64,000 nucleotides of DNA from Chrysopilus asiliformis (GCA_964034945.1 OZ035960.1:16525403-16589402), one strand, 5' to 3'; positions 34,898-47,276 are shown, counted from the stretch's first letter. Made by a program: numbers and translations. The notes: generated by a model not told the origin, from the letters alone.

Positions 34898-35458
34898 TTA
34901 AATTTTGAACACTCTGTGTGTGATTAATGCGACTATGGACACAATAAGAATCGACAAACTAAATTGCACCGATTTCATTCCACCATTACAATAATCGGAG
35001 TCACAAGAGATACAAACTCGACTGTTGTCCGGCTTTTGTCCGGGAATTTTGTAGCAATCGTCAGATTCGTCGTACAAGCAATTCCTAAATACGACAATGT
35101 TTCCATTCGGCTCTGAAAAAATAACCACAATTAAAAACGTAATTTCCACTGTCCAACAAAACGTATTCAAAAAAAACCGTACGAGTTAATGTAGTTTTTG
35201 TACATTTACGAGCAACCTGCTTGACACCAAATCTGGTTTCTTCGCACAGACCACTCGTGAGGTTAGTTTTATCAAATGGGTCTGCACAATTGGATCTAGC
35301 ACCAGAATTACATTTGTAACACATAATTGACATGCCTGTAATCAAAAAAAAATCATTTTAATGAAAAAATGTCAAATTTCTTTTTAAAAAATGCCTAAAT
35401 TACCCAAATCACTAAAGGCTAAAACCAAAAATAGAACAAAAAATATAGATTTCTTCAT
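34898..35458 (-). CDS. Ly6/uPAR three-finger protein, 140 aa (gene F)
   Basis: Exons in coding order: 35458-35404, 35335-35183, 35112-34898; phase-1 introns. Signal exon 55 nt (MKKSIFFVLFLVLAFSDL). Domain: 'IMCYKCNSGARSNCADPF', 'SGLCEE', 'RKCTKTTLT', 'VVFRNCLYDESDDCYKIPG', 'VCISCDSDYCNGGMKS'; ten cysteines. The tail 'VQFSLSILIVSIVALITHRV' is hydrophobic. The frame is joined through a C from exon 2, giving Gln at the junction. Similar in layout to genes C-H. Confidence 0.92.
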
Positions 35459-36679
35459 TTTCAATAAAATTAAATAAAAGCTTTCTGCCTTGACAAAATG
35501 ATTTTACAATATTAACTAAACGATGTAAACGCAAAATTTAGACTGAGAACCACATCCAAATTCAAAACAAACACTTGACAATCTCCGCATCAAAAAAGCG
35601 TTCAGGAATCGTATTTGAATTTTTAAAATTTCAATCCGATGTGGGCGCGCTTACAAACACCAACAAAATAGCCATTGAAGTGTGAAACTATTCCAATAAG
35701 TCTGTCTGATTTTATTAAACATATCGAAAGCATATTTTTTTTTAAAGAAACGATAAATTCATATACTAAAAAAAATCATTAGCATAACTTCATTTGTAAA
35801 TGTGTTCGCGAAGATGTGTTCGCTTTTATAATTATGTGTATTGTCTTTTACGAATTTGGGTAGTAAATAACCACTTCACCATGCCCTTGACAAGAGTTCA
35901 AATACCAAACACCCAAATATTGCATAATTTGATAAACAAGTTTGGTGCTTCTATCAAAATAGTATTTCGCACAGGTGTGTTTGTTACATTGTGCATTATA
36001 GTACGTATAATGAAATAAAATACCTGAAAAATACAAACAAAGTTTTGAATTTGTTTGATTTAATTTCGGTATTCTACAGCCAAAAAATTGAGGTTTAGAT
36101 TTGCAAATAATAGACTTCCGGTGGTTTGTAATACGGAAATACAGTCAAGCCTGATTTTATCGTGAGGTTTGCTGTTCCTAAGAATGAGGTTTTTCCTGGT
36201 AACAAATTTAGATTCCAGCTAAACTGTATGTTTGGTTTTCTAAGACTAAACAATGTTCTCATAGCATATTTTTAAGCAATTGAAAGCCAAACTTCTGCTG
36301 CTTTTCTTTGCAATAATTTTATTTTTTATAAATGTTTTGCACCGACAATCTACACCGTGTCGAAAGTAGCGCCCGCGCCACTCTAGGGGGTGCCATAATC
36401 GAAACTAGCCGGTATAACTTTTAGAAGCGTAAAACAAATTCAACCCGGTGATTTGCAACATGATCAAAATTTTCTTCCATTATTTGTAAATTTACTTTAG
36501 CAAGATAATTAGCTAGACAATGAGACTGGGTTCTAGCATAAAGGCGCCCACCTATGAAGTCATTTTTCTGAAGCGACGTGGCGCTTTAGGTGACATTTTG
36601 AAACATTTGAAAAATTGCCGCGTTAAAGAACCATGCAGGATTCGACGATTTTCATGCCCCCGGGCTAACTTCTGAACCA
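35459..36679. other. Intergenic, no gene recognised
   Basis: 5' flank of gene F and AT-rich DNA. Around 36360-36420 is a GC-richer patch ('gcccgcgccactctaggggg') of unknown origin. Two overlapping ORFs of 60-70 codons on opposite strands (35800-36036) look like chance. Confidence 0.4.
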
Positions 36680-36985
36680 GTTCGGGTTTCACTTTCGTAG
36701 TACATCCATTGGAAAGGTATTTTGCTCTAGTTTCATCGACATAAGCTCTTTTTTGACGGGGAACTGCAGGGGGATGGTCAGCTGCCATCTTAGACGCAAT
36801 GATTTTTTGATGAAAAAAACATTTTTTGATGGAAAAATCATTTTTTGATGAAAAAATCAGTGCCTCTAAGATGGCAGCTGACCATCCCCCTGCAGTTCCC
36901 CGCCAAAAAAGAGCTTATGTCCATGAAACTAGAGCAAAATACCTTTCCAATGGATGTACTACGAAAGTGAAACCCAAAAGTTAGT
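36680..36985. repeat. 306-bp foldback with 110-bp arms
   Basis: The arms about 36690-36798 and 36860-36985 are inverse copies ('tgcagggggatggtcagctg' and its reverse; 'gtacatccattggaaaggta' and its reverse) with few mismatches. The loop is built from repeats of 'attttttgatg'. The minus ORF running into the left arm is Arg/Lys-rich and may be a worn transposon gene; not assigned. Confidence 0.88.
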
Positions 36986-39209
36986 CAAGGGGCATTTTCG
37001 TGCATCGTTCTTTGGAGCTTACAAAAGACGAAACATGGAGGAATGCCTCTCTAGCAACTGTTACGTCGATTAAGGATAGGAAGCCCTTCCCGTCATCTGT
37101 TACCCAGACATTGTCCTCTATTTACTGCATCCGGGAAAATTTTTTTAGGACTATTGGCGCAGTGTTTTTTAGGGCTGTATTTTGCTGCATTTTCCTGCCC
37201 TGGGCACATTAAATAGAACAAAAATATCCTCGGACGCCATTAAAGAAAGGAAGGCTTTCCGGGAGAAAAAGGCAGCTCTAATGTAAAGGTATGTATATTT
37301 GACATCGGCACTTAAAATTTTTCAATAATATGTAATGATTCCCGTGGCGCGATTTTTTTACATACCTACTAGAAAGACACCTTTTTTTTGATGATAACAA
37401 ACAGAAATTGAGGAAAAACTCATTTCTCTGGTCGGTCTAAGGAGCAAACTTATCCATTATTATCAAATTATATTTCTTATTATTTTTCTCCAAATTTCAA
37501 AGCGTATACAAAAAATCATTTTATCATTTTTTTAGAAAGGAAGGGGGCACCAAATACAGGTTTTACCCTGGACGCCGCTTTGCTTTGTCACGGCCCTGTC
37601 GAGAATGTATATAAAAAAACCTCCAAAAAATTAAAAATCGGAGAAAACGATGAAATTTACTCATCCATAAACTAATAAAATTTTAAATCATAGATTGAAT
37701 ATCAAAACATTCATTTAGAATTATGCAATGACGTCAAAAGTTGGTTATATTTTATTTTTGATAACATTGAAACGAAAAATTTCGAAATCCAAGCGAACCC
37801 ATTCAATATGCATTTCAGGTACAACTTTGCTTTGTCCGAAATTGGATAAAACGACATACTTAACTTTTTTTGATATTTAAAACGTAGCAACTAAAAATCT
37901 TGTTTTTCTGATATTCATCCATAGATATATGTATGTACATAAGCCAAACAGTCCGTAGTAAAATAGCTCACAGCGCTTTCCAAAGCTTTGTAACCAACGA
38001 AAGTGAAGATTTTTTCATACAAGAAATAGATACAAAATATGGTAGAGCGAACACATGTGCAGAAATTGTATATAACCTATATTCTTAACGTTTTTTTGAT
38101 TTATGTAAGCTATAAAATCATGTAACATTGACTGTGAGTTAGTAATGGTATATCAAAATAACCAAAGGGAAAAAGTCAAGCTATTAGCTTTGAAGCTACG
38201 AAATGATGTAATTCGTGGAATAAGAAGAATTCGTAGTGTTACCAATAAACGATTTTGAAAAATATTTCTTTTTCAAAAAGTGTTGAAATTTTGCAGGACT
38301 ATGCGTAACGGTAGATTTTTTTTTGTAGAATATTTAAGTTTTGGACATTTCTTGGTTCATGTTATGGCAAATTTGATGGTATCCGAAAAAAGCTGATTTT
38401 TCACTTTAATAATTAATTTCTTTTCTGGAACACAAAATAATGTCTAGTAGAATAACAACCTATATAGCAGGAAATTTTTAAAGGCGAAGCTAGGTAAAAT
38501 TTCCCTTGAAAAATGTGCCGCAGTTGAAAATTGTCATCTCAAAGAGATGATAAAAAATTATTTTTTTTCCAAAACTCATTGACGTTTACGCTTCTACCCA
38601 AAAAACTGACTTTAATTTTTTTTTCAATCGAAACGTCCTTCAAAATTTTTGTACGCCCAGGGTCGTGCAAAGGAAGTGCGCTGCGAGCAAAAAACAATCA
38701 AACAAAGCGCCGCAGTTGAAAATTTTGGGTGTCAGTGCCAAAGATAATTGTCAGAGAAGAGTATCTCCATATTTGATCCTTTTCGACATCTTGATTTGTG
38801 AGAATCTACACCCTTCTTAGTTTAGACTTTGCCACTCCCTAAAAGATACGCCCGAAGCCACCGTCTCCTTTCACCTAGAGTGTGGTTGAAAAATATTGAC
38901 CTAGTCAACAAAAATTAAGATAAAAGTTTTTAAGAAAACAAGAATTCGATTTTGTCCAATAATAAAATCTGTTCAACTTAAAAATTGATGTTTATTTTCA
39001 ATTTTGAAAATTGGCAGGCATTTTCAAAAAAAAAACTTTTATACAAATATGTATTTTTTAAAAATAATATAATTCACTTTTTTTTAAATAAAAAAGTTAA
39101 TCGAAAATTAGTATAACAATAGAGTAAATGCAAATTAGAAATTTTAAAATTTGTGAGCTTTAACACTGATTAAGAGAGCTTTATTCAAAAGATATACAAT
39201 TATATCAAT
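36986..39209. other. Long intergenic stretch, no gene recognised
   Basis: I found no Ly6 exon, signal peptide or transposase motif on either strand. Base composition is AT-rich with a few GC-richer patches near 37000-37210 and 38640-38900. ORFs up to 70 codons are unconvincing. Confidence 0.4.
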
Positions 39210-39764
39210 TTATCTGTGTAGAAGTTGATGGCCAAAAAATGACACCAAAGTGACTAAAATGACTGAAATGTTGAAAATTGGAATCCTTGGGGCACCATTA
39301 CACTCTCCACTGTCACAAGCAACACATTTCAAAGATTTGTAGTTAATGCCATCTGGAACTGTGCATGCGTTACCCCTACTCTCATCGTATAAACAATCTC
39401 GGTAGATGGTTTTATGATCGTTGTGATCTAATTGGAATAAAATTTTAATGGCGTGACATTCAAACTTATATAACACAAATCGTTACCAAATACAGAAGTT
39501 TTGGAACATTTGGTTGGAACTGGAAGTCCTCGTTTCGGCTGGCATTCGATTTTCTGTATTCCTTGCTTATCGAATGGATCATCACATCCAGCTCTTAGGG
39601 CCGAATTACACTGAAAGCACTTGATGGCGGCTAATTTTTGAAATCAACAACCATTTTATTTCAATTTTTTTTGTTGAATAAAAAAACGTTTAAAAATTCG
39701 GATTACCTCCATAATGAGTAACCGCCAGCACCAATAAAACAACAGCAAAAATGTTTTTACTCAT
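39210..39764 (-). CDS. Ly6/uPAR three-finger protein, 139 aa (gene G)
   Basis: Exons in coding order: 39764-39707, 39630-39487, 39427-39210; phase-1 introns. Signal exon 58 nt, one codon longer than most (MSKNIFAVVLLVLAVTHYG). Domain: 'IKCFQCNSALRAGCDDPF', 'KIECQP', 'TKCSKT', 'TIYRDCLYDESRGNACTVP', 'KCVACDSGECNGAPR'; ten cysteines. Tail 'FNISVILVTLVSFFGHQLLHR' is hydrophobic but ends in basic residues, like that of gene H. 'HNDHKTIYRDCLYD' is close to 'KNDHIVIYRDCLYD' of gene H, so G and H are likely sister genes. Confidence 0.92.
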
Positions 39765-41478
39765 GTTATGCGTTTTGAATTTTTTTCAATAAATTGAATC
39801 AAAGTTTGATACCAGTTCCACAGCACTCGACGGTGGTAAATTTAAGACTAAGTTTGCAATCAAAGAAGTGAGCAAAACAGTCATTTGGGAGTGTTCTATG
39901 ATTTTTTTTTTACAATAAAAATCATTGAAAATATACTAGACTGGCTTGTACGTGAAACGCATTTGTATGTGAGCTCTAAAAGTAGCAAAAAAAAAACACT
40001 TTTATTTATAGAACGTTCCAAAAAGCTTTGACGACTGACAAAATTTCCACCATCAACGAAATACTAATAAAAGCATATTCCATCATAAACGATGATATTC
40101 CCAGCAAAACAAATTATTTTTAATATAAAAACAGACAAAATTGATTCTGGCTTAAACATGTGTAAATCGAAGACTATCATAGTATTGAGTACTTAATTTA
40201 TATACCGTGTTTACCTTAAGAAGAAAATTTACCGATTATTTTATATACAAAACAAAATCTAAAGAATCACGGCCTCAAATGATTGCATCATAACCTTTAT
40301 TCGCATTCCCACCAAAACAGATCTCAGCGTATTTTGATTTGAAATTGTTGAAGTGACTTCAAGTTCACTGGGCTCAACACTGATACAATCTGGTTATTGA
40401 AAAAAATTCAATTTAATAACAATCGAAGACAACTGAATGGAAAATTATAAATTATTCTTTTTATTACAAAATAACATCTTTAAGATATGGGAAATTAGCC
40501 ATGTTGGTCATTTGTTCATATTTTAATTTTTCACCTATTATTTAGAGACGTTTAAATTTTATCTGGTTTGTTTACAGGAAAAAAAATTTCAAATACTATC
40601 GACACGATAATTCTCAAACGAATTGAGTTAAAGACAAAATCGAAGCATTTCGTGCCCCTTTATAAACAGAAACGATTTTTGAAATTAACTCGAAAATTGT
40701 GGTCCATAACGAAAAATTTAAAAACAAAATTTCATTTAGATTCTATGACTTCAATTGCCATTTTTTTTAAATTAAAACCTGGAAATTATATTTAACTTTT
40801 TTATGTTTCTGGAGTGTATTTTGCAAAGAAAAACCCACATCTTTATGCAAAGAAAACGCCATGCAAAGAGCAGGTATTATTTGTGAGTAGGGATGCAACA
40901 TCGTTCATAAAACCTCGATATATCGAAAATCGATGTTTTTTTTAAGGCGACATCGATGTCAAAAAACATCGTCCTGAAAACATCGATACCTCGATGTTTT
41001 CCCGATGTTTTGAAAAAGTTAAATTTATTAAATAATTTAGCAACCTGGCGGATGCTCTACTGTGGGTGGAGTGCACCCAGGTAGAATTAACACGGTTTTA
41101 ATTTTTCTCAAACGTTGAACCACCAAAAACCTGTTCATTTTCGAGATATTCGCAAAAAACTAATTTTCTTTTGCACGGTGGAAAATTTTGGTCGAATTTT
41201 TAAACTTTTTAAGTTTACATATTTATCTTAATTAAATTGAACCAAAAAGTTGAAATTTGTAAACAACAAACCAAAAGTTTGAAATTTGTAAACAACAAAA
41301 TCACAAAGCCTGTTTCAACTAAATAGTTTAAATTTTCATCTTTCTAAGGCCCGTTTGTGCGTAATATTCTTAAAAAATTAAGTTGCGGTTAGCCTACTTA
41401 AACCGTAGAAATTCTGGGACTTAAATAATTTAAGTGGCATATAAGTTGCTAAGTTTCATGGGTGCAAACGGCACTTAA
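39765..41478. other. Intergenic with a worn hAT-like end
   Basis: No gene. At about 40890-41030 'tagggatgcaacatcg' and several 'aaacatcgat' / 'cctcgat' motifs resemble hAT-type termini, but I see no partner end. At 41347-41478 'ggcccgtttgtgc' and 'gcaaacggcac' form a weak inverted pair, perhaps a small worn MITE abutting the next element. Confidence 0.4.
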
Positions 41479-42035
41479 GGGTCTTTCAACAAGGACATAA
41501 CAATTTTGTATTTTAATAAAAACGCACCCTAAAACTTTTTTATGATCTGGCAATGCTAAAACGTCAGTCAAGGTTTACATTTTTTATTTTCACGGTTTTT
41601 TTTAGGTTTACATGCCACACAGCTGGTCAAACAATTGATCTATTGAAGGGGAAGTTCGGTAATCGTGTAATCTCGAGAGATGGTCCGGTCGAATGGCCAC
41701 CTCGCTCATGCGACTTAACGCCGTTGGATTTCTTTTTATGGGGTTATGTTAAGTCGTTGGTTTAGGCCAACAAGCCAACAACGTTAGAGGAGCTCAGGAA
41801 CAATATCGAACGGGAAATTGCCAACGTTCCGGCCGATATGTGTGGAAGAGTGGTGGAAAATCGGCTCCAAAGAATCAATCAGTGCAAACGTGCTCGCGGT
41901 GGCCATATGAACGACATCGAATTTCATACTTAAATGTAACATGTCCACTACACCTGGAATAAATTTCAGCCCGACATCTCAATTAATCCGTGTTTTATTT
42001 AAATACAGAATTGTTATGTCCTTGTTGAAAGACCC
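41479..42035 (+). mobile_element. Second deleted Tc1/mariner-superfamily element
   Basis: Ends GGGTCTTTCAACAAGGACAT and its inverse. Plus-strand frame 41553-41765 carries 'CHTAGQTIDLLKGKFGNRV' and 'CDLTPLDFFLWGYVKSLV', then a TAG where the 26-kb copy reads TAT; the frame continues after it ('ANKPTTLEELRNNIEREI'). A further small indel changes the end. It is a pseudogene-like copy with the same deletion as 26062-26615. Confidence 0.88.
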
Positions 42036-42405
42036 GATACTTGAATTTATAACCAAAAAAGTTGAATCTTTAAACCAAAAAAAAAGAAGTCCTGTTGGAG
42101 GGCAAATTGCAAATTGCAAAATCTGTACACCTTTTTTGCAAGGGGGAAATTGTCACATTTGTAAGGGTTTTTGTTAAAGCATTTTCTTCCGTCATACATT
42201 TTTTAAAAAGGAAGTTTTTAATGGCCGCTGCTTCCGAGATTCAGACCCACGTCCTCCGGCTTCATATGCTGAACATCTTCTCAGTTTAATTTTGAAACTT
42301 TTGCTCACAAAATTTCATTTTAGAACAATTTCAATTTTTTTGTTTAAAATTTAAATCAAAAATATAATTTTTTGACTTTTTATGTTTCTGTCAAAAATTC
42401 TAACT

Positions 42406-43328
42406 TAGGGTAAAGTCGGATGAAATGGAACACCTTTTTTATTTTTGAAATATCTCGGGAAATAAAAGAGCTTTTTAAACGAAACAAAAATAAAATCATT
42501 CTTTATTACAAACGTAAAAATAAAATCAGAACTCTGGCATAAAAAAAAAGGTTAATTCAATATTTTTTTTTAATTTTAAAAAAAAGATCAAAAGTTCCAT
42601 TTGTCCTCCATGGTCGGGTGAAATGGAACTTACCATAAGGTGAAATGGAACACTACTTTTTATTAAAATTTTTATTGCCGCATTTATTGCAAGTCATTGC
42701 AAATGACGCGCAGGACTCGTGCGACCACAAATTACAGATGACACATTGAAGGCAGTCGTATTTTTTTGCGTTTTCATGCACTCCTCCCCACATCCTACAT
42801 AATTGTTTTCCGAAATTTTCAGGTCCATCAGACTCGCTCATATAAATTATTTCGTCCCTTTCTTCTTCCGAGTCTTCATATTTTTGGTTTTATGGGCTCC
42901 AATATTTATATGTTCCAATACACCTCCGTTTGGCTGTTCCATTTCACCCTTTTGGTTGCATTTGACATTACTGTAAATCAGAAACTAACATGTCTCGACT
43001 TGCTGCTTTTATCAATAAATTTACGTAGTGTGAATATAACTGTGCATTTTGATGTACCCACACAATCACTCCGCCAAATACTTACCAAAAAAATTAAATC
43101 TAAAAAATCCACAAAAAAAGTTTTACGACAAAAACGATATTTTTTTTTGGTTTTTTGCTTATAAAAAATAAACAAACGTATGCAGCGTAACGATACTTTA
43201 ACGCGTCGAGGTTTTCTGATATACTAAACAAACTGTTGCCGACAGCAATAGCAATTGTGTTTGACAAGTGCGAAATAGTGGGGGTGTTCCATTTCACCTT
43301 CTGTTCCATTTTATCCGACTTTACCCTA
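42406..43328 (-). mobile_element. Pogo/Tigger-like element, 0.92 kb, with zinc-finger tail ORF
   Basis: The ends TAGGGTAAAGTCGGATGAAA and the inverse of TAGGGTAAAGTCGGATAAAA include TA at both borders. Minus frame 42653-42841 encodes 62 residues with 'CLQCVICNLWSHESCA' and 'CNKCGNK', a PHD-like cysteine pattern often found at the C-terminus of pogo-type transposases. The catalytic part is missing. The plus-strand ORF at 42766-43164 overlaps in antisense and is probably chance. Confidence 0.75.
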
Positions 43329-43737
43329 TCTTAAGAACTGTTCCCTTTTTTGGAAAAATTTGCATTATTTTTTATTGGAACTCGTCCAAATGAAATAGTA
43401 GCAGTTCCAATAAAATTCGGTATTTATTCCCATTCACCAAGGAACGTTTCCAGAACAAAAACATGTGTGAGCCCCACTTGGAGGAATATTTTGGATATCA
43501 AAACACCTACACACTTAAAAAAATATTGATGGGACCATGGGAGTAATCACAATTTTTTTGTATGCATTCCTGCTTATGATGGGAATAATTCAAATTTTTT
43601 TTGGAGAAGTTCCTACACTGATAGGAATAATTGCCGAATTTGATTGGAAGTATTACTAATATTTTTTTGGACGCGTTCCCATCAAAAATAGGAAAAATTC
43701 CTACGAAAAGGGAACCTGTCCTAAAAATTGTTGAACT

Positions 43738-43909
43738 GGAGTGGTATTCCGTAACTTGATTCAAGCGTTTGTTTTGAGTTAGAAGAAAAAGTGGTATTTG
43801 CTATCTCGGTTTCTTTCTGTCATTTATTTCGGTCAAAACAGAAACAGCGAATACTTCTTGTTCTTCTAACTCGAAACAAACGCTTGAAACAAGTTACGGA
43901 ATATCACTC
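43738..43909. repeat. 172-bp foldback
   Basis: 'ggagtggtattccgtaactt', 'caagcgtttgtttt' and 'agttagaagaa' at the left pair with the inverse at 43862-43909. Few mismatches in about 50 bp arms. Confidence 0.85.
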
Positions 43910-43932
43910 CTGATTCCCAAAAATGTTTGAAA

Positions 43933-44203
43933 GTGCCTGTTTACATTAGGACTCATTTTGAGGCGGCACGTCTTTCCTCATTTTTCTGCCGTGTGCACAC
44001 GGTTCGCTTTATCTGGATTCATAAACCGGTTTCATCAACAAAACTAAACGACAGGTTTCAACGACCAGACTCAAAAACCGGTTTGCAACCGATAATTTTA
44101 AGTGAATCTAAACTTCGTTCGATCTTTTTGGTTTCCCTCCCCACTGCGTCCCTCACCCTCACGAATGACGTGCCGCCTCAAAGTGAGTCCTAATGTAAAC
44201 ACA
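43933..44203. mobile_element. MITE of the TGCCTGTTTACATT family, copy 1
   Basis: The ends 'tgcctgtttacattaggact' then 'cattttgaggcggcacgtc' pair with the inverse at 44167-44203. A shorter and more perfect copy lies at 46309-46483. Confidence 0.85.
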
Positions 44204-44219
44204 GTCAAATTGTTCCACT

Positions 44220-44489
44220 ATGGGTTGGAGTGATTCATTTGTTATATTTCCACTTAACAGTAGAAGGTTTCCCATTGATGATTTGAAACTTTCTCTAACT
44301 TATTATAGGAACCAGTACAAAAACTCGCAGTGTTTCATATATTGCCATCCGGGTTGGAGAGATTTACCAGAAAATTCGGCAATGACTCAAATTTGTTCTC
44401 TCCCTGAGGATAACATCAATTGCTCAATAAAAAAATATGAACACGTTATTTACGGAATTCAATTTCTGTACCTAAACCTGTTAGGATGA
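44220..44489 (+). other. Orphan 89-codon ORF with five cysteines, unassigned
   Basis: The frame from 44220 ends at TGA 44487-44489 and includes 'QCFIYCHPGWRDLPENSAM', 'QICSLPEDNINCS' and 'YEHVIYGIQFLYLNLLG'. A TTATTATAG acceptor-like site lies at 44302-44310, so the later half could be the last exon of a gene. The composition is more protein-like than the random ORFs here, yet it lacks CxxC and the final CN of Ly6 exons, and I found no matching first exon. It lies between a MITE and gene H. Confidence 0.25.
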
Positions 44490-44780
44490 ATAACACTACG
44501 CTTTGAATGTCGTATAGTTTAAATATTAACTAAATTACTTTTACAACATGTGTTATTTCACATTTTTATAGTCCTTTGGATGTGATTCGACAATAACTTT
44601 TTGCTCTTAAAAATACAAACATCTAAACGTTAAAAATTATTAACAACCAGTTAGATAATAGTGCAATAAAAAAAGTATCTAAAATAAAATAAATATTTTT
44701 ATTAAAAAACCAAACCATTATTAACTCTTTTAACTCTTTTCACACTCCAATATAGAATAATTTATCAAATTTCATTAGTT

Positions 44781-45333
44781 TTATCTATGAAAAATCAAAT
44801 TTCCAAAAATTGGCAAACTAATCAATACTCCAAAGATCCTTGAAACAGTATCAGTTGTTGCTGAATTGCACTCATTTGCATCACAGGTTTTACATTTGAT
44901 ATTCTTGAATCCAGGTGTAACACCCGCATAACACGAATTATTTTTATGATCATCATAAAGACAGTCTCGATAGATCACAATATGATCATTTTTAGCTGAA
45001 ATATACATCATTTTCATATAAACACTGATAAAAATATTTAAATATCATGAAATTTACTAGTAACAGTAGTTTTAGTGCACCGTGATGCCGTTATATCCTT
45101 TCCGGCAATTTTCTTCGAAAGGCAAACACCTTTTGGGATCCCATCTTCAACAAATGGGTCATAACAATTTTTGTAGACCACTGAATTACACTGGAAACAA
45201 GTAATGGCCGAATCACCTGGATAACATTTAATTTTATGGCAAACGTTTAAGGAACAAAAAGATCGATTTAAGTTTTACCTGAAGGGCTAAATGCCACCAA
45301 AATTACGACGAGAATAAAAATCTTCTTCAACAT
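44781..45333 (-). CDS. Ly6/uPAR three-finger protein, 142 aa (gene H)
   Basis: Exons in coding order: 45333-45279, 45216-45058, 44995-44781; phase-1 introns. Signal exon 55 nt (MLKKIFILVVILVAFSPS). Domain: 'ITCFQCNSVVYKNCYDPF', 'KGVCLS', 'SRCTKTTVT', 'VIYRDCLYDDHKNNSCYAG', 'KCKTCDANECNSATT'; ten cysteines. Tail 'IFGVLISLPIFGNLIFHR' is hydrophobic. Its middle exon (159 nt) is slightly longer than in its neighbours. Probable GPI-anchored surface protein; sister of gene G. Confidence 0.92.
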
Positions 45334-46308
45334 TTTTAATAAATTCCGTTGAAAAATTTAATTGTCTGGTCTACTCACTAAAATTTACTGAAATCTTTTC
45401 TTGCGATACAAAAATCTTATGATCAAATGACAAAAATTATTTTTAGTTTGGAATAGATTAAAAAAAATGAGAACATTTTATGAATTTGGAACGAAGAGAA
45501 TTTTTGCAGATTTATATACGATTTAAATTGATGAAGAAACAAAGAGAACGATAAGATTTTTTTTTAATTTATGAGATTTGTATTTGTAAAAGGTGTACAA
45601 AATATAAAGCATAAATAAAGAGGTGAGTATTTGTTGCAGAATTCTGTTTTGTTTTTCTTGCTCTGTGAAGTGGAAAATATACTCAGTTTGGTAAAAGAAA
45701 AAAGTATAATTAGAATAAATCTTGTTCAGACCACACCTCGCTGGCCAATATTTTAGAGGTCTTTTTATTATGATATAACAATTATCTCCCACTAAGCCCA
45801 ACAGCAGAAAATTGGCCTCAATGTATATTTCATATGACTAATAAACACTATTTTAAGAAAATTCAGAATACTTCCTCAAATAGAAAAAAAATAAACTTGA
45901 ATTATCAAATTTGACATCTGGTATTGAAAGTACCATCAGTTGGAGTGTATTTTCTTTCTCTCCTCAAAATGTTTCCGATTTGTTATTTCTAAATTTATTT
46001 ATTTTGATTTAACCAGAAGATTTAATACAGGAAAATTCATATAGCTTTCCAATATTAAAATATCAAGGTATTCAGAAAATCTTTTTAAAATGATGTTTAA
46101 AGTTTTGAAAAAAAGCTTAACGGTTTTCTTTGATAATTGTTGTTTTTCTCGAATTTGAAATAGCCATCACGTAATGTGTGTCCTCGACTTTGGAAAAATG
46201 TAAAATGAAAAGCTGCAAGTGCAACTTTCCAAATTATTGAATGACTCATACTGGAAGGAAAAAACATAGAGTGGAGTGCTGGAACAAAAATTTCAACTTG
46301 ATTTCAAT
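45334..46308. other. Intergenic, no gene recognised
   Basis: 5' flank of gene H followed by AT-rich DNA. A 92-codon minus ORF at 45523-45801 has no recognisable feature. Confidence 0.4.
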
Positions 46309-46483
46309 GTGCCTGTTTACATTGAGACTCATTTTGAGGCGGCACGTCTTTCGCTCCGGCCAAGTGTGAGTGAGGGATTCAGTGGGGAGGGCAGTGGTTT
46401 CTCTCCCCACTGCGTCCTTCACCTACATTTGGCCGGAGCGAAAGACGTGCCGCCTCAAAATGAGTCTCAATGTAAACAGGCAC
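46309..46483. mobile_element. MITE of the TGCCTGTTTACATT family, copy 2
   Basis: An almost exact palindrome: 'gtgcctgtttacattgagac' at the left and its inverse at the right, with inner arms 'cgtctttcgctccggcc' / 'ggccggagcgaaagacg'. Total 175 bp. Confidence 0.93.
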
Positions 46484-46621
46484 ATTAAACTTCCTTTAAA
46501 CGACTTTTCGTCAAAATTGAAATTCCAAATTCTAATTTTCAAAATACGTCACGGTAGTTTCAGACTTTTTTCACCATATTTTGTATAGAGTTTAGCACCG
46601 CCTAATAACCGAATCAAAGTA

Positions 46622-46753
46622 CAGTGAATCCTCGATAGATGAGCGTTTCGGTGTATGAACTTATTTCGACTCCAAAAAAATGCATCTGTTTGTCAATAAT
46701 GTTCCGGTTTATGAACAACTTTCCGATCAAGTTCATAAACGGGGATTCCTCTG
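46622..46753. mobile_element. Small pogo-like MITE remnant
   Basis: CAGTGAATCCTCGATAGATG at the left after TA, and a worn 'ggggattcctctga' at the right; 'ggtttatgaac' / 'gttcataaac' pair inside. The ends resemble those of the element at 4161. Confidence 0.55.
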
Positions 46754-46966
46754 AATTCAGATGAAATAATTGTATTATTAAATCCGTCTAAAGGTGCCGC
46801 TCCACATGAGAGTAAATACGCGAGTAACTCTCAAAAACTCTCGAGAGTTACTCGCAGGAGATGGTCCATTTGAGAGTTAATTTCGGCGATTTTTCTCTTT
46901 TCAAGACCAATATCTTGATTTTTTTGACATCTTGCTTTGGCGAGTTCTCGAGAGCTCGGTCGTATC

Positions 46967-47194
46967 CATGGCCGAATTATACATAGGTCTGTTTGACAGC
47001 TCAGTTGCTTCTGGCTGTGACGTCATCGGCAAGAAATTTTCATACGACTCAATGGAAATAAATAAAAAAAAACACTCCGTACGCACAACCACCATTACAA
47101 AGAATGCACCGAGACCGAATATTTCTTGCCGATGACGTAGTAAAATGGCGGCTGTCAAAAAGTAACCAGCAGACCTGTGTATAATTCGGCCATG
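46967..47194. mobile_element. Inner foldback 1
   Basis: 'ccatggccgaattataca' and 'aggtctg' pair with the inverse at about 47171-47194. TCGTATC occurs just outside both ends (near 46960-46966 and 47197-47203), a probable 7-8 bp target duplication. A second inner pair is 'cgtcatcggcaagaaa' / 'tttcttgccgatgacg'. Confidence 0.78.
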
Positions 47195-47276
47195 GTTCGT
47201 ATCTGGCGAGCAACTCCCCGAGAGTTCAGGTACCTGTCGACTAGAGAGTAGAATCACTTTTGACAGCTCGCAGAAA

